The notes: a model not told the origin generated them from the sequence alone. Counted from the stretch's first letter, positions 53,105 through 62,326 are shown. The stretch: DNA of 64,000 nucleotides from HGM04593 sp045661225 (GCA_045661225.1 JAZRFF010000018.1:5926-69925); one strand, 5' to 3'. Translations and numbers: made by a program.

Positions 53105-54619
53105 TCACTCAAGCATTTTTTTACCCTTCTCTATAGCCTCCTCTATAGTGCCCACATTCAAGAAAGCCTGTTCGGGCAGATAATCAACCTCACCGTCAAG
53201 AATCATATTAAACCCTTTTATAGTATCGACAATGGAAACCATTACGCCTTTTATACCCGTAAACTGTTCGGCAACCGAAAAAGGCTGCGAAAGAAAACGT
53301 TGCACCTTGCGTGCTCTGTTTACGGTGGTACGGTCCTCGTCCGAGAGTTCCTCCATTCCCAGTATCGAAATTATATCCTGCAATTCCTTGTTACGCTGTA
53401 GAATCTGCTTAACGCGTTGCGCTGTCCGATAATGCTCAACCCCCACTATATTAACATCAAGAATGCGAGAGGTCGATTCCAGCGGGTCCACAGCCGGATA
53501 AATACCTTGTTCCGCTATTTTACGGCTCAGAACAGTTGTAGCATCAAGATGAGTAAAAGTTGTAGCAGGAGCAGGGTCCGTCAAGTCATCGGCAGGCACA
53601 TATACCGCTTGAACCGACGTTATGGAGCCGTGAATTGTCGAAGCAATGCGTTCCTGCAACATACCCATCTCGCTGGCAAGCGTCGGTTGGTACCCCACCG
53701 ACCCCGGCATACGTCCCAAAAGCGCAGAGACCTCGGAACCGGCCTGTGTATAACGGAAAATATTATCAATAAAGAACAGAATATCGTTTCTCTTGCCCTC
53801 CTTTGCTCCGGCATCACGGAACGACTCGGCAATAGTAAGTCCCGAAAGAGCCACCGATGCACGTGCACCGGGCGGTTCGTTCATCTGTCCGTACACCAAT
53901 GTTGCCTGCGAAGTTGCAACCTCATCGTAATTGACTTTGGAAAGGTCCCATTCGCCACGTTCAAGCCCTTTGTTGAATTCTTCTCCGTAACGTATCACGT
54001 TCGATTCAATCATTTCGCGCAACAAGTCGTTACCCTCTCGTGTACGCTCCCCCACACCTGCAAAAACCGAAAAGCCATCGTGTCCTTTAGCAATATTATT
54101 TATAAGTTCCATTATCAGAACCGTTTTGCCAACCCCGGCACCACCAAAAAGGCCTATTTTTCCACCCTTGCAATAAGGTTCAAGAAGATCAATCACCTTA
54201 ATACCGGTATAAAAAACCTCTTCTGTTGTTGAAAGTTCCTCGAACTTTGGAGCCTCACGGTGTATGGGGTACGCGCCTTCATTGTCCAGTTCTTCCAGAC
54301 CATCAATAGCAGCACCCACAACATTCATCATTCGTCCTTTTATCTGCTCCCCGACAGGCATCGTTATCGGGTGTCCGGTAGCCACGACCGGCATTCCGCG
54401 CGAAAGTCCGGCCGTACGGTCCATTGCCACCGTACGCACGGTGTTATCGCCAATATGTTGCTGAACCTCAAGTACCAGCACGCCACCATCTCTTAACGAG
54501 ACCGTCAGTGCCTCGTGTATTGCAGGCAGAGAAAGATTTTCACTGCTATCAGCATTATCGAAACAGACATCGACAACCGCACCGATAACTTGTGATATGC
54601 GTCCAATATTTTGTGACAT
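53105..54619 (-). CDS. atpD: ATP synthase F1 subunit beta
   Basis: Catalytic subunit, 504 residues. Walker A GGAGVGKTVLIMEL, catalytic GERTREGNDL and Walker B ILFFIDNIFRYTQAG, and the ALLGRMPSxVGYQPTL-type signature (here GRMPGSVGYQPTL) are present. First gene of the operon, atpD-atpC-orf-atpB-atpE-atpF-atpH-atpA-atpG, with a leader of about 180 bases. Confidence 0.99.
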   Translation of the reverse strand: MSQNIGRISQVIGAVVDVCFDNADSSENLSLPAIHEALTVSLRDGGVLVLEVQQHIGDNTVRTVAMDRTAGLSRGMPVVATGHPITMPVGEQIKGRMMNVVGAAIDGLEELDNEGAYPIHREAPKFEELSTTEEVFYTGIKVIDLLEPYCKGGKIGLFGGAGVGKTVLIMELINNIAKGHDGFSVFAGVGERTREGNDLLREMIESNVIRYGEEFNKGLERGEWDLSKVNYDEVATSQATLVYGQMNEPPGARASVALSGLTIAESFRDAGAKEGKRNDILFFIDNIFRYTQAGSEVSALLGRMPGSVGYQPTLASEMGMLQERIASTIHGSITSVQAVYVPADDLTDPAPATTFTHLDATTVLSRKIAEQGIYPAVDPLESTSRILDVNIVGVEHYRTAQRVKQILQRNKELQDIISILGMEELSDEDRTTVNRARKVQRFLSQPFSVAEQFTGIKGVMVSIVDTIKGFNMILDGEVDYLPEQAFLNVGTIEEAIEKGKKMLE

Positions 54620-54803
54620 ATACTAACTTTTTTAGTGTAACAGACATCATTGCCGAAACACCGTTCCAACACCGATGTAAAAGTTTCACGCAGAAAGTGC
54701 AAAAAACAAGCAAAAGCATTCAACGCCAATTTACCTTAAAGCACATTACTGCACTAAAGCAAAAAGTTCTGCACAATCATTACAAATAACATTTTGCAGA
54801 TTG

Positions 54804-54811
54804 CAAAGATA
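54804..54811 (-). promoter_or_regulatory. Promoter -7 box of the ATP synthase operon
   Basis: Minus strand TATCTTTG, followed by CAATC; the leader to atpD (54620-54803) shows no other feature. Confidence 0.65.
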
Positions 54812-54949
54812 ACAAGTATCTCGAGAAATCCAAGAAAACGATAATTTATTGTATGTTAAAAGAGTTTATGATTATAAAATAAAGAATCATCACAAACAGA
54901 ACACCTCATCTTCACCCGATAACATACAATAAAAATTACAGAGTACAAA

Positions 54950-54975
54950 AAAGCAAAAGGGCCGCAGAGCGGCCT
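54950..54975 (-). terminator. Terminator of the S24 regulator operon
   Basis: GGCCGC/GCGGCC stem with AGA loop; on the minus strand it runs into CTTTTGCTTTTTT. It lies ~180 bases behind the operon end. Confidence 0.6.
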
Positions 54976-55021
54976 TTAAACAAACACCATAAACCATTTA
55001 CTCACGCATTGCAGCATAGAG

Positions 55022-55072
55022 TCAATGTTGTGATTGGCAATGGGCAAACCCCATTCAATAATCACATTGCAA
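55022..55072. other. Two-tier hairpin in the 3' region of the S24 operon
   Basis: CAATGTTGTGATT pairs with AATCACATTG (with a bulge), enclosing a second stem AATGGG/CCCATT. The remaining 54976-55158 has no gene. It may act in mRNA stability. Confidence 0.35.
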
Positions 55073-55158
55073 TATTAGTACAAAATACACAAAAGTTTAT
55101 TTTCAATATCAGGACAGAGATTTACTTTTTCAAAGAAAAGTCAGACACCTTACAAAAA

Positions 55159-55932
55159 TCACTTCTCACATTCAAGACAAAGTTCATCATCTCCCGCATA
55201 AAACCGGAGTAGCACTTTATACCCGTACCTACTTGCAAAATCGTACACAAACGGCATAGTGGCCGTATCACCCTCGAACAACGAATCACGAAGCGTGGAA
55301 ATCATCTTGTCGGGATAAGTTTCATAAGCCCTTTTCATTCCTGCCAATTCCCGGGCAGGCACTTCTACCGACAGAGACAGCGAGTCGCCGTTAATAGCGA
55401 AGAGCCCTCCATTTCCCGAGACGCCATTAAGAAAATCGACATAAAGAGCCGGAGGAACACTAAACATTATCTCATTTGCAATTTCCTTCGAGAATTCATT
55501 TTTGTTAAGTTTTACAATTCCCACAAAAGCCTTTGCCGGAAGCGTAAGAAAATGAAAATTTCCACTTCTCTTATCCTCCGAAGCAACAATAAAGGTCATA
55601 CCCTCATCATCTATAAGCCGGCATAATTGTAAATCTTCGGCCGAATATTCAGCTTCAGCTTTTTCAAAACATTCACTTAAAGCTTTCAAATAGTTGTAAA
55701 GTGTTTCAGTCTTAAGTTCCCCAATAGGAGATACAGAAACATAGATTTTATCATCTTCGGCAAAAAGCATATTTGCCTTCATAAAACCATCGCCCACAAA
55801 GGACCACTCAACCTGGTTGAAGAAGTTTAATATATGCTGCTTGTTATTCTGTGCCGATGAGCGAGAAGCCCAAAAAGGCGCAGCGAACAAGCATACAAGT
55901 ATAAATAACCTTGAAACAAAAGAAAGTTTCAT
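55159..55932 (-). CDS. Secreted protein of unknown function downstream of the S24 regulator
   Basis: About 257 residues from ATG 55932 (MKLSFVSRLFILVCLFAAPF), with a clear signal peptide cut near SSAQ. The body has no recognised domain: SFVGDGFMKANMLFAEDDKI, PAKAFVGIVKLNKNEFSKE, ending in LRFYAGDDELCLECEK. An upstream TTG would overlap the S24 gene; the ATG lies 11 bases behind the S24 stop. It is expected to be co-regulated with the S24 protein. Confidence 0.7.
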   Translation of the reverse strand: MKLSFVSRLFILVCLFAAPFWASRSSAQNNKQHILNFFNQVEWSFVGDGFMKANMLFAEDDKIYVSVSPIGELKTETLYNYLKALSECFEKAEAEYSAEDLQLCRLIDDEGMTFIVASEDKRSGNFHFLTLPAKAFVGIVKLNKNEFSKEIANEIMFSVPPALYVDFLNGVSGNGGLFAINGDSLSLSVEVPARELAGMKRAYETYPDKMISTLRDSLFEGDTATMPFVYDFASRYGYKVLLRFYAGDDELCLECEK

Positions 55933-55942
55933 CGCCTGGTAT

Positions 55943-56569
55943 TTATAAAGTTTCAATTCGGTTCACCACACGATAAAGCGCACAAACATCGTGCTTGTTT
56001 ATTGGAAACGACGGATAATTAGGCGACACACACCAAATGAGATTAGGGTCATTATTATCGTGATAACAGCGTTTAATCATTCTATTTTCATTTGTGACAA
56101 CCATATAAACAGCACCGTGAATAATACCCTCGGAGCGTTCAACTCTTTTGACACCCACAATATCCCCATCGTTAATTTCCGGTTCCATAGAATTACCCGA
56201 TACAGGAAAATAGAAATCCGCACCACTTACAGGAAGCGATATATACGACGATGGTCGTTCACGCGCCGGGTCAAAAGCATCACGCAAACCCGCGCTCACA
56301 GGAAGGTCTTTATAGAAAGGAACTCCACAAGTCACATTCTCCGAATCGTTCAACAACATTTGACCTTCGCCAGCGATAAGCCACGCCGGAGAAATCTCGG
56401 GAATCTTATTCAATATTGCATACACAAGGTCCATACTTATATTTCCCTCCTCGTTAACCTGACGATTCAACGTACGTTGCGGAATACCCAAGAAGCGGCT
56501 CGCTCTATTAACGTTAAGACCAATATACTTCAACACTTCGATAACTCTTTTCTTTATACCATTCTCCAT
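55943..56569 (-). CDS. HTH / S24 peptidase-like repressor (LexA/CI type)
   Basis: A 208-residue DNA-binding regulator. The N-terminal helix-turn-helix spans about residues 16-45 (NVNRASRFLGIPQRTLNRQV). The C-terminal S24 domain has the nucleophile Ser127 in FPVSGNSMEPEINDGD and the general-base Lys166 in NRMIKRCYH, so self-cleavage or a derived sensing role is possible. Such proteins control prophages or SOS-type responses. The gene lies divergent to two unknown genes at 56865-57442, with inverted repeats between. Confidence 0.85.
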   Translation of the reverse strand: MENGIKKRVIEVLKYIGLNVNRASRFLGIPQRTLNRQVNEEGNISMDLVYAILNKIPEISPAWLIAGEGQMLLNDSENVTCGVPFYKDLPVSAGLRDAFDPARERPSSYISLPVSGADFYFPVSGNSMEPEINDGDIVGVKRVERSEGIIHGAVYMVVTNENRMIKRCYHDNNDPNLIWCVSPNYPSFPINKHDVCALYRVVNRIETL

Positions 56570-56864
56570 AGTAAAAATTTTTACATTAATAAATAAAAAT
56601 GAGATGTAAACTATTTTAGAATCAGAACAAAATAGACATTTTTGTCTATTCCAACAACTCGATTTACATTTTTAGCACTATATTTGCAGCCAACATTGGC
56701 TATAAACACAATTTATTCACAATAAAGCTCACAATTCCCACAACGGAACAAACATAGCAAAATTCGGCAATATGAGCAAGAATATTGCAAGTAATTATAC
56801 TTAAAATATTGTTATTTACAACAAATAAGGAAAAATATGAAAAACAATAAAAGCAGAAAACACT
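56570..56864. promoter_or_regulatory. Divergent regulatory region with operator-like palindromes
   Basis: GTAAAAATTTTTAC (56572-56585) directly before the S24 start and AATAGACA/TGTCTATT at about 56630-56650 are perfect inverted repeats. They are placed well for autoregulation by the S24 protein. No exact TAnnTTTG box was found. Confidence 0.45.
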
Positions 56865-57254
56865 ATGAAAAACAGAAGAAACAATCTATTAAAACAGTTT
56901 GGAGCGTGTGTTTGGGAGAATTTACTTGAATGGAAAGAGTTTATTCGTAACACATTTTTCAGAAGAAAAAATGGAGAAAGCAATCTTGTTGAAGTTTATT
57001 CAATTAAAGCAGAAATCATCAACGAGGAGTACATTAAGGATTTTATTAAAGAAAGGGAGAAACAGGCAAACATAAATAAATATAAAATAAAAACGGACTG
57101 CACATTTGCATCGGCCAACAGTAATGAAATAGGTAAAGTTACACTCTACTGCAGAGAGCGTTATATTGACCACGCAATACTGACAAAAGGCCCTTTAACC
57201 GGTGATAAAAGCAGAATAATATATTGGAATTTTGAAAATAAAGAAAAAGTATGA
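56865..57254 (+). CDS. Unknown protein of 129 residues
   Basis: Basic N-terminal half, no clear membrane segment: LLKQFGACVWENLLEWKEFI, then AEIINEEYIKDFIKEREKQA, and a beta-rich end (GKVTLYCRERYIDHAILTKG). No family recognised. Its stop overlaps the start of the next gene (ATGA at 57251), so the two are translationally coupled. AT-rich, in an accessory region. Confidence 0.5.
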   Translation: MKNRRNNLLKQFGACVWENLLEWKEFIRNTFFRRKNGESNLVEVYSIKAEIINEEYIKDFIKEREKQANINKYKIKTDCTFASANSNEIGKVTLYCRERYIDHAILTKGPLTGDKSRIIYWNFENKEKV

Positions 57255-57442
57255 GAGCCGAGCTATTACTATCGATACAGTTTGCTTGTATTATCATAAT
57301 TATGAGCACAGCCTCAATGATATTTGCAAACATACTCGCTACAACTCTTTTTACAGCAGCATTTGCAATGTTCATCAGTTGTAGCATATATATTGAAAAG
57401 AACAGAAGCAGACTTATGAAAGAATGTCAGAAGAAAAAATAA
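57251..57442 (+). CDS. Small two-helix membrane protein
   Basis: 63 residues with two hydrophobic helices (LLLSIQFACIIIIMSTASMI and LATTLFTAAFAMFISCSIYI) and a basic tail ending KKK. Coupled to the preceding gene by a four-base overlap and followed by an 18-bp-stem terminator. Role unknown. Confidence 0.55.
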   Translation: MRAELLLSIQFACIIIIMSTASMIFANILATTLFTAAFAMFISCSIYIEKNRSRLMKECQKKK

Positions 57443-57457
57443 GACAAAAAACGAGCT

Positions 57458-57506
57458 ATAACATACCCCCAAAAGTTTTCCAAGCTTTTGGGGGTATGTT
57501 ATTTTA
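57458..57506 (+). terminator. Strong terminator of the two-gene unit
   Basis: ATAACATACCCCCAAAAG and its exact complement form an 18-bp stem with a 9-base loop, then TTTTATT. The IS982 remnant begins 4 bases later. Confidence 0.9.
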
Positions 57507-57510
57507 TTAT

Positions 57511-58336
57511 TTAACGTGAGTTCGATATAAGAATTTTAATTTTATTAAAATTAACTCGTTGAAAAATTAGGAGAATAGCGATAAATGTTGTAACTTCAGG
57601 TATCCAATCAAAAGATTTACAATCACTTACCGCTATGTTCTCCGAGGATAAAGTTACTGAAATTTTCTGTTTGGCTGATGAATTCTGCAAGTTTTTTGAT
57701 GCGCAGCAAGAAAAAACAATGCTAGAAGCTCCAGTTGATGGCAAGCGCCACCGCCGCAAGCCCAATCGTATAAGCGATGCAGAGATTATTGTCATACTCA
57801 TACATTTCCACTCGGGAGGGTGCCGCTGTTTCAAGCATTACTATCTGCACTACATCTGCAAACTTGGATTTAAACTGCACTTGATAATCAACGACAAAGG
57901 GGAAATCCTGAATTTTGTCTTTACGACAGGCGGTGTAGATGACAGAGAACCATTGAAAGAGGGAGTTCTCTTGAAAAACATAAAAGGAAAGCTTTTCGGA
58001 GATAAGGGGTATATTGGAAAACTCTTTTTGAAAGCCTTTTTGTTGATGGTATCCAGTTGTTTACAAAGGTCAAGAATAATATAAAAAACTCGCTTATGAT
58101 CATTGCCGACAAGATTTGCCTGAGGAAACGCGCAATTATAGAAACTGTTAATGATGAGCTTAAGAATATCGCACAGATTGAGCATTCACGTCATCGTTCG
58201 TTCAACAACTTTATCGCAAATGCGTTGAGTGCCATTGCGGCATATTGTTTCTTTGAAAAGAAACCCGCCATTGATGTGGAATTTATCAATGACGGGCAAC
58301 TTTCTTTATTCTAAAATTATATCGAACTCACGTTAA
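57511..58336 (+). mobile_element. IS982-family element, internally deleted
   Basis: Perfect 20-bp terminal inverted repeats: TTAACGTGAGTTCGATATAA at 57511-57530 and its complement at 58317-58336. The 826-bp length is shorter than the ~1 kb of the family. No clean target duplication was found; the flanks are both T/A-rich. Confidence 0.88.
57635..58314 (+). pseudogene. IS982 transposase, deleted and frameshifted
   Basis: The start MFSEDKVTEIFCLADEFCKF and RISDAEIIVILIHFHSGGCR are the IS982 N-terminus. At HYICKLGFKLHLI the segment between the HTH part and the DDE core is missing (roughly 70 residues, with the first catalytic Asp). A frameshift near 58045 separates LFGDKGYIGKLFLKA from the rest (KNNIKNSLMIIADKI, then KRAIIETVNDELKNIAQIEH). 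It cannot be active in cis. Confidence 0.85.
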
Positions 58337-58373
58337 TTTATTTATCTTTTTTACTACTAAGGTATTTTGAATT

Positions 58374-58618
58374 ACACAATACCCCAGTGAGTGTTGTTTT
58401 TCCAAAAAAAACTTTCTACTTTTGTGGTGTCAACCGTTAATTCGGTTTGGCATAACATTTTGTGAAAGTGTTTTTCGCAAGTCCTTAAATGAAAATGTGG
58501 AAGTTTTCTTGTAGAAAGGATGACACGGAACAACACTCACTTTCGTGTAGATACCTGTGGAAGGGCGCATTCTGCGTGCCCCTGTACCCCATATCTATCC
58601 GAGTGTGGGGTATTGTGT
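58374..58618 (+). repeat. Split inverted repeats across the RNA-2 promoter
   Basis: ACACAATACCCCA (58374-58386) is complementary to TGGGGTATTGTGT (58606-58618), and the adjoining AGTGAGTGTTGTT (58386-58398) is complementary to AACAACACTCACT (58529-58541). Both 13-base matches are perfect. The left arms lie upstream of the -7 box. Confidence 0.7.
58417..58424 (+). promoter_or_regulatory. Promoter -7 box of RNA-2
   Basis: TACTTTTG followed by TGG(T)GT, the same context as the RNA-1 box. Confidence 0.6.
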
Positions 58619-58737
58619 CGTTTATTTTCTACAGGGTCTTTCCACAACCTTCATTTAGATAAGCGAAAGTCAGCTCCACACTTTCCTTGTATATATACCA
58701 ATCGTCTTTTGGAGCCGGGGACCTATTATGTAAATTT
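58431..58737 (+). ncRNA. Structured leader RNA, copy 2 (RNA-2)
   Basis: A ~307-nt leader before the PD-(D/E)XK-like gene, related to RNA-1. Outer stem AGTGTGG (58602-58608) with CCACACT (58676-58682); inner stem CGTTTAT (58619-58625) with ATAAGCG (58659-58665); 33-nt loop with CTACAGGGTC and CCACAACC. Upstream block GGATxACxxGGAxxAACxCTC is shared with RNA-1 (16 of 23 positions, 58518-58540 versus 8401-8423 minus), as are GCTCC-CTTTC and GAGCC-GGGA-C near the 3' end. The stems differ in bases but keep pairing and spacing. Confidence 0.65.
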
Positions 58738-59232
58738 ATGAATCTTTCAGAAATTCTCATTTGCATATCTTGCGCTGTTGAGAGAATGAGCGTTCCTGTT
58801 GGTGTCAAGACAACAACCGAACAGAAAACGGAACTTCAAAAATTATTAGCAGAAGAGTTTGAACTGAAGCTCAATTTATGCAAAGCAGAGATTGAGCACC
58901 CCATTGGTTCAGGGATTAGCGGCAACCGTGACAGGTGCGATGTCTATGCCAAGACATCCGAGTTCCAAATAATACTTGAGATAGATGCGACACGTGCCGA
59001 CCAAGTTGCCAAGAAAATGCTGTCGCGCTATTTCTATGCAAACAAAATGGCAGAAAACAAGCCAACAATATACATTTGCCTATTATATCCCGGAACAGAC
59101 TCGATGAACCCCAACGAGTGCATTAAATATATGAATATGGGGCAAGAACTTCTATTGGCAATGAATCCCGCAAACCGTTTTATAGGCGGTTTCTTAAAAG
59201 AAAAAAGTGTTGAGTGGAAAAACATAGGATAA
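58738..59232 (+). CDS. PD-(D/E)XK nuclease-like small protein
   Basis: About 164 residues from ATG 58738 (MNLSEILICISCAVERMSVP); upstream in-frame starts fall inside RNA-2. The segment CDVYAKTSEFQIILEIDATR has the D-x(n)-E-x-D/K-like spacing of PD-(D/E)XK nucleases, although the third residue is Asp and not Lys, so activity is uncertain. A C-terminal part (NKPTIYICLLYPGTDSMNPN) resembles the late core strands. It holds the middle position of the RNA-small gene-BspA cassette, as the unrelated membrane protein at 7655 does in the first one. Start of the BspA gene lies 38 bases downstream. Confidence 0.6.
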   Translation: MNLSEILICISCAVERMSVPVGVKTTTEQKTELQKLLAEEFELKLNLCKAEIEHPIGSGISGNRDRCDVYAKTSEFQIILEIDATRADQVAKKMLSRYFYANKMAENKPTIYICLLYPGTDSMNPNECIKYMNMGQELLLAMNPANRFIGGFLKEKSVEWKNIG

Positions 59233-59270
59233 ATAAAACAAATACAATAGCCCTATTTAATTAATAAACT

Positions 59271-62105
59271 ATGAAACATTTAAAACATCTATTCACTGCA
59301 TTGCTGTTGCTGTGCACAACAATGGCAACTGCCCACGACTTTGAGGTGGGTGATATTTATTACAACATTCTGTCGGAAACTGACAAGACTGTTGAGGTTA
59401 CTTATAGAGGAAATAATTATAACGATAATGCAAGTGATTACAGCGGCAGTGTGGTAATCCCTAAAAGTGTTACTTACAATGGTACAACATACGGCGTAAC
59501 AAGCATTAGCAACTATGCGTTCTATAGTTGCTTCCTTAAAAGCATTACAATACCTAACAGCGTTACAAGCATTGGAGATGATGCGTTCTACTGGTGCGAC
59601 GGCCTTACAAGCGTTGAAATCGGTGACGGCGTTACAAGCATTGGAAAGCGTGCGTTCTACTGGTGCACAGGCCTTACAAGCATTACAATTCCTAACAGCG
59701 TTACAAGCATTGGAAGTGAGGCGTTCTATGGTTGCAGTGCCCTTACCAGCGTTGTAATTGGCAACGGCGTTACAAGCATTGGCATTTATGCGTTCTATGG
59801 TTGCAGTGCCCTTACCAACATTGAAATTCCAAACAGCGTTACAAGCATTGGCGGTTATGCGTTCGATGGTACTGCTTGGTATAATAATCAGCCCAATGGT
59901 GTTGTGTATGCCGGTAAAGTGCTTTATAAATACAAAGGTACAATGCCTTCAAATACATCAATTACTATAACGGATGGAACTTTGAGTATTACGAGTTCTG
60001 CGTTCTATGATTGCACCGAGCTTACAAGCGTTACAATCCCTAACAGCGTTACAAGCATTGGTGGTGGGGCGTTCAATGGTTGCACCGGGCTTACAAGCGT
60101 TACAATCCCTAACAGCGTTACAAGCATTGGTGGTGGGGCGTTCAATGGTTGCACCGGGCTTACAAGCGTTACAATCCCCAACAGCGTAACAAGCATTGGA
60201 GATGCGGCGTTCCGTGGTTGCAAAAGCCTTAAAAGTGTTGTAATAGGCCACAGCGTGACATTTATTGGAGAGAATGCGTTCCGTGATTGTACCTGGCTTA
60301 CAAGTGTTGTAATCGGTAACAGTATTACAAGCATTGGATATAAAGCGTTCTGTGATTGTACCGGGCTTAAGACTGTTTATAACTTCTCTAATTTCACATT
60401 CAGTAAAGGTTCAAGCAACGATGGTTATGTTGCATATTATGCCGATAAGGTTTACAATCTGCCCAATGGCTCAAAGGAGGGAGACTTTATATTTGGTAAA
60501 CCATATGATGTGAATACATTACTTTACTATTTGGGCAATGATGCAGAACTAACTTTGCCAGCCGATTGTAAAGGTGAGAATTATGTAATTGGTACAGATG
60601 TATTCAAAGATAACACAACAATTACAAGTGTTGAAATTCCAAGCAGTGTTACAAGCATTGGACATAATGCGTTCAGTGGTTGCACCGAGCTAAAAACTGT
60701 TTATAATTTCTCAAATCTCACATTCAGCAAAGGTTCAAGCAACAATGGTTATGTTGCATATTATGCCGGTAAGGTTTACAACGCACCCAATGGCTTTATT
60801 GACGGAGATTTTATTTGGTATGAGAATGAATATGGGATGACTTTGGCCGGTTATTTGGGTAATGCAACAGAATTAGCCATGCCAACTGACTATAATGGCA
60901 AGAGTGTTACAAGCATTGGAGATGATGCGTTCGAGCATTGCACCGGCCTTACAAGCATAACAATCCCTAACAGCGTTACATACATTGGGAATCAGGCATT
61001 TTATAATTGCTCGGAGCTTAACGAGGTTCACATAAGCGACCTCACAGCTTGGTGTAACATTAGTTTTGGTAGTTCAAATGCTAATCCATTGTATTATGCC
61101 AAAAATTTGTATTTGAATGACGAGTTGATTACTGAACTTACTATCCCTAACAGTGTTAGAAACATCAGAAATTATGCATTCTATAATTGTAGCGGGCTTA
61201 CAAGCATTGAAATCCCTAACAGCGTAACAAGCATTGGAGATGGGGCGTTCGAAAATTGTACCGAGCTTAAAACTGTTTATAATTTCTCTAATCTCACATT
61301 CAGTGAAGGTTCAAGCAGCAATGGTTATGTTGCGTATTATGCAACTAAGGTCATCAATGCACCAAATGCTGTAATTGATGGTGATTATATTTGGTGTAAT
61401 TTAAATGGGGTAAACACCTTAGCTTATTATCTTGGTGAAGATGAAGAATTAGTACTGCCAGTTGATTATAATGGTGAAATTTATGTGATTGGGGATGATG
61501 CTTTCAATGGTTGTACCAGGCTTAAAAGCATTGAAATCCCTAATAGCGTTACAAGCATTGGAGATGAAGCGTTCAGTGGTTGCACCGGGCTTGAAAAGGT
61601 TTGCATCAACGACCTTGCAGCATGGTATGGTATTGATTTTGGCAGTGCCGATGCCAATCCTTTGTACTATGCAAAGAACTTGTATTTAAATGATGAGTTG
61701 TTGACCGAACTGTCTATCCCTGCCGAGATAGCGGAGGTAAAAGACTATGCGTTCTACAATTGTAATAGTGTTACAAACATTGATATTGTTGATGGAGTAA
61801 AAAGTATTGGGAACAGTGCTTTCTATGGTTGCTGTGATTTGGAGACACTTTACATAAGCAATACTATTGAAAGCATTGGCGACTATGCTTTTGCCGAGTG
61901 TAACAATATCCTTGACATAAAGATTGGTTCAAAGAAGGTGATTACCGCAAGTGAAAATATATTCAGTAGCGATGCCTACAACAATGTTTGTCTGTATGTT
62001 CCAAAAGGTAGAAAATTCGCATACGAGAGAACAACTCCATGGAAGAATTTCTATATTGTAGAAAAGGACTTCACAGGCAACAACAAGATGAACGGTAAAA
62101 AATAA
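59271..62105 (+). CDS. BspA-like leucine-rich-repeat surface protein 2
   Basis: A 944-residue exported protein with a signal peptide (ending MATAHD). LRR_5 units of ~23 residues (LTSITIPNSVTSIGDDAFYW) fill residues 70-390 and alternate later with longer units of the type LKTVYNFSNLTFSKGSSNNG. It ends IVEKDFTGNNKMNGKK and, unlike BspA-like protein 1, has no C-terminal sorting domain, so secretion or anchoring may differ. Around 60023-60190 three 69-bp units are almost identical, a recent expansion. Probably transcribed from the RNA-2 promoter. Confidence 0.9.
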   Translation: MKHLKHLFTALLLLCTTMATAHDFEVGDIYYNILSETDKTVEVTYRGNNYNDNASDYSGSVVIPKSVTYNGTTYGVTSISNYAFYSCFLKSITIPNSVTSIGDDAFYWCDGLTSVEIGDGVTSIGKRAFYWCTGLTSITIPNSVTSIGSEAFYGCSALTSVVIGNGVTSIGIYAFYGCSALTNIEIPNSVTSIGGYAFDGTAWYNNQPNGVVYAGKVLYKYKGTMPSNTSITITDGTLSITSSAFYDCTELTSVTIPNSVTSIGGGAFNGCTGLTSVTIPNSVTSIGGGAFNGCTGLTSVTIPNSVTSIGDAAFRGCKSLKSVVIGHSVTFIGENAFRDCTWLTSVVIGNSITSIGYKAFCDCTGLKTVYNFSNFTFSKGSSNDGYVAYYADKVYNLPNGSKEGDFIFGKPYDVNTLLYYLGNDAELTLPADCKGENYVIGTDVFKDNTTITSVEIPSSVTSIGHNAFSGCTELKTVYNFSNLTFSKGSSNNGYVAYYAGKVYNAPNGFIDGDFIWYENEYGMTLAGYLGNATELAMPTDYNGKSVTSIGDDAFEHCTGLTSITIPNSVTYIGNQAFYNCSELNEVHISDLTAWCNISFGSSNANPLYYAKNLYLNDELITELTIPNSVRNIRNYAFYNCSGLTSIEIPNSVTSIGDGAFENCTELKTVYNFSNLTFSEGSSSNGYVAYYATKVINAPNAVIDGDYIWCNLNGVNTLAYYLGEDEELVLPVDYNGEIYVIGDDAFNGCTRLKSIEIPNSVTSIGDEAFSGCTGLEKVCINDLAAWYGIDFGSADANPLYYAKNLYLNDELLTELSIPAEIAEVKDYAFYNCNSVTNIDIVDGVKSIGNSAFYGCCDLETLYISNTIESIGDYAFAECNNILDIKIGSKKVITASENIFSSDAYNNVCLYVPKGRKFAYERTTPWKNFYIVEKDFTGNNKMNGKK

Positions 62106-62153
62106 AAGGTGCTAAATTACAAGGCAGACACACCGGTCTGCCCCTACAAAAAC

Positions 62154-62189
62154 GAATTGTTCCCTGCGCGTTTGCGTGGGGAACAATTC
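62154..62189 (+). terminator. Terminator of BspA-like gene 2
   Basis: GAATTGTTCCC/GGGAACAATTC 11-bp stem around GC-rich TGCGCG-TTTGCGTG. The following 62190-62326 shows only short hairpins (GTCCCCCTAAAGAGGGAC). Confidence 0.8.
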
Positions 62190-62326
62190 TTGTATGCAAT
62201 AACTGCTTAATTCGCGTACAATGGTAATATCAAAGCAATACCGGCACCGTTAAAGGAAACAAGTTGATACCCCCTCCGGCATTTTATGCCTCGTCCCCCT
62301 AAAGAGGGACATTTTCTCGCAACACT

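Noticed and set aside
55009..55212. 67-residue ORF downstream of the S24 operon
   Set aside because: Overlaps the end of the minus-strand gene and a hairpin; no protein features.
58555..58650. TGTGGAA/TTTCCACA motifs resembling DnaA boxes (replication origin)
   Set aside because: They do not match TTATCCACA, no dnaA or dnaN nearby, and they lie within the RNA-2 stems.
59515..60190. Regular repeats resembling a CRISPR array
   Set aside because: The 69-bp period is in frame and encodes LRR units; no spacers or cas genes.
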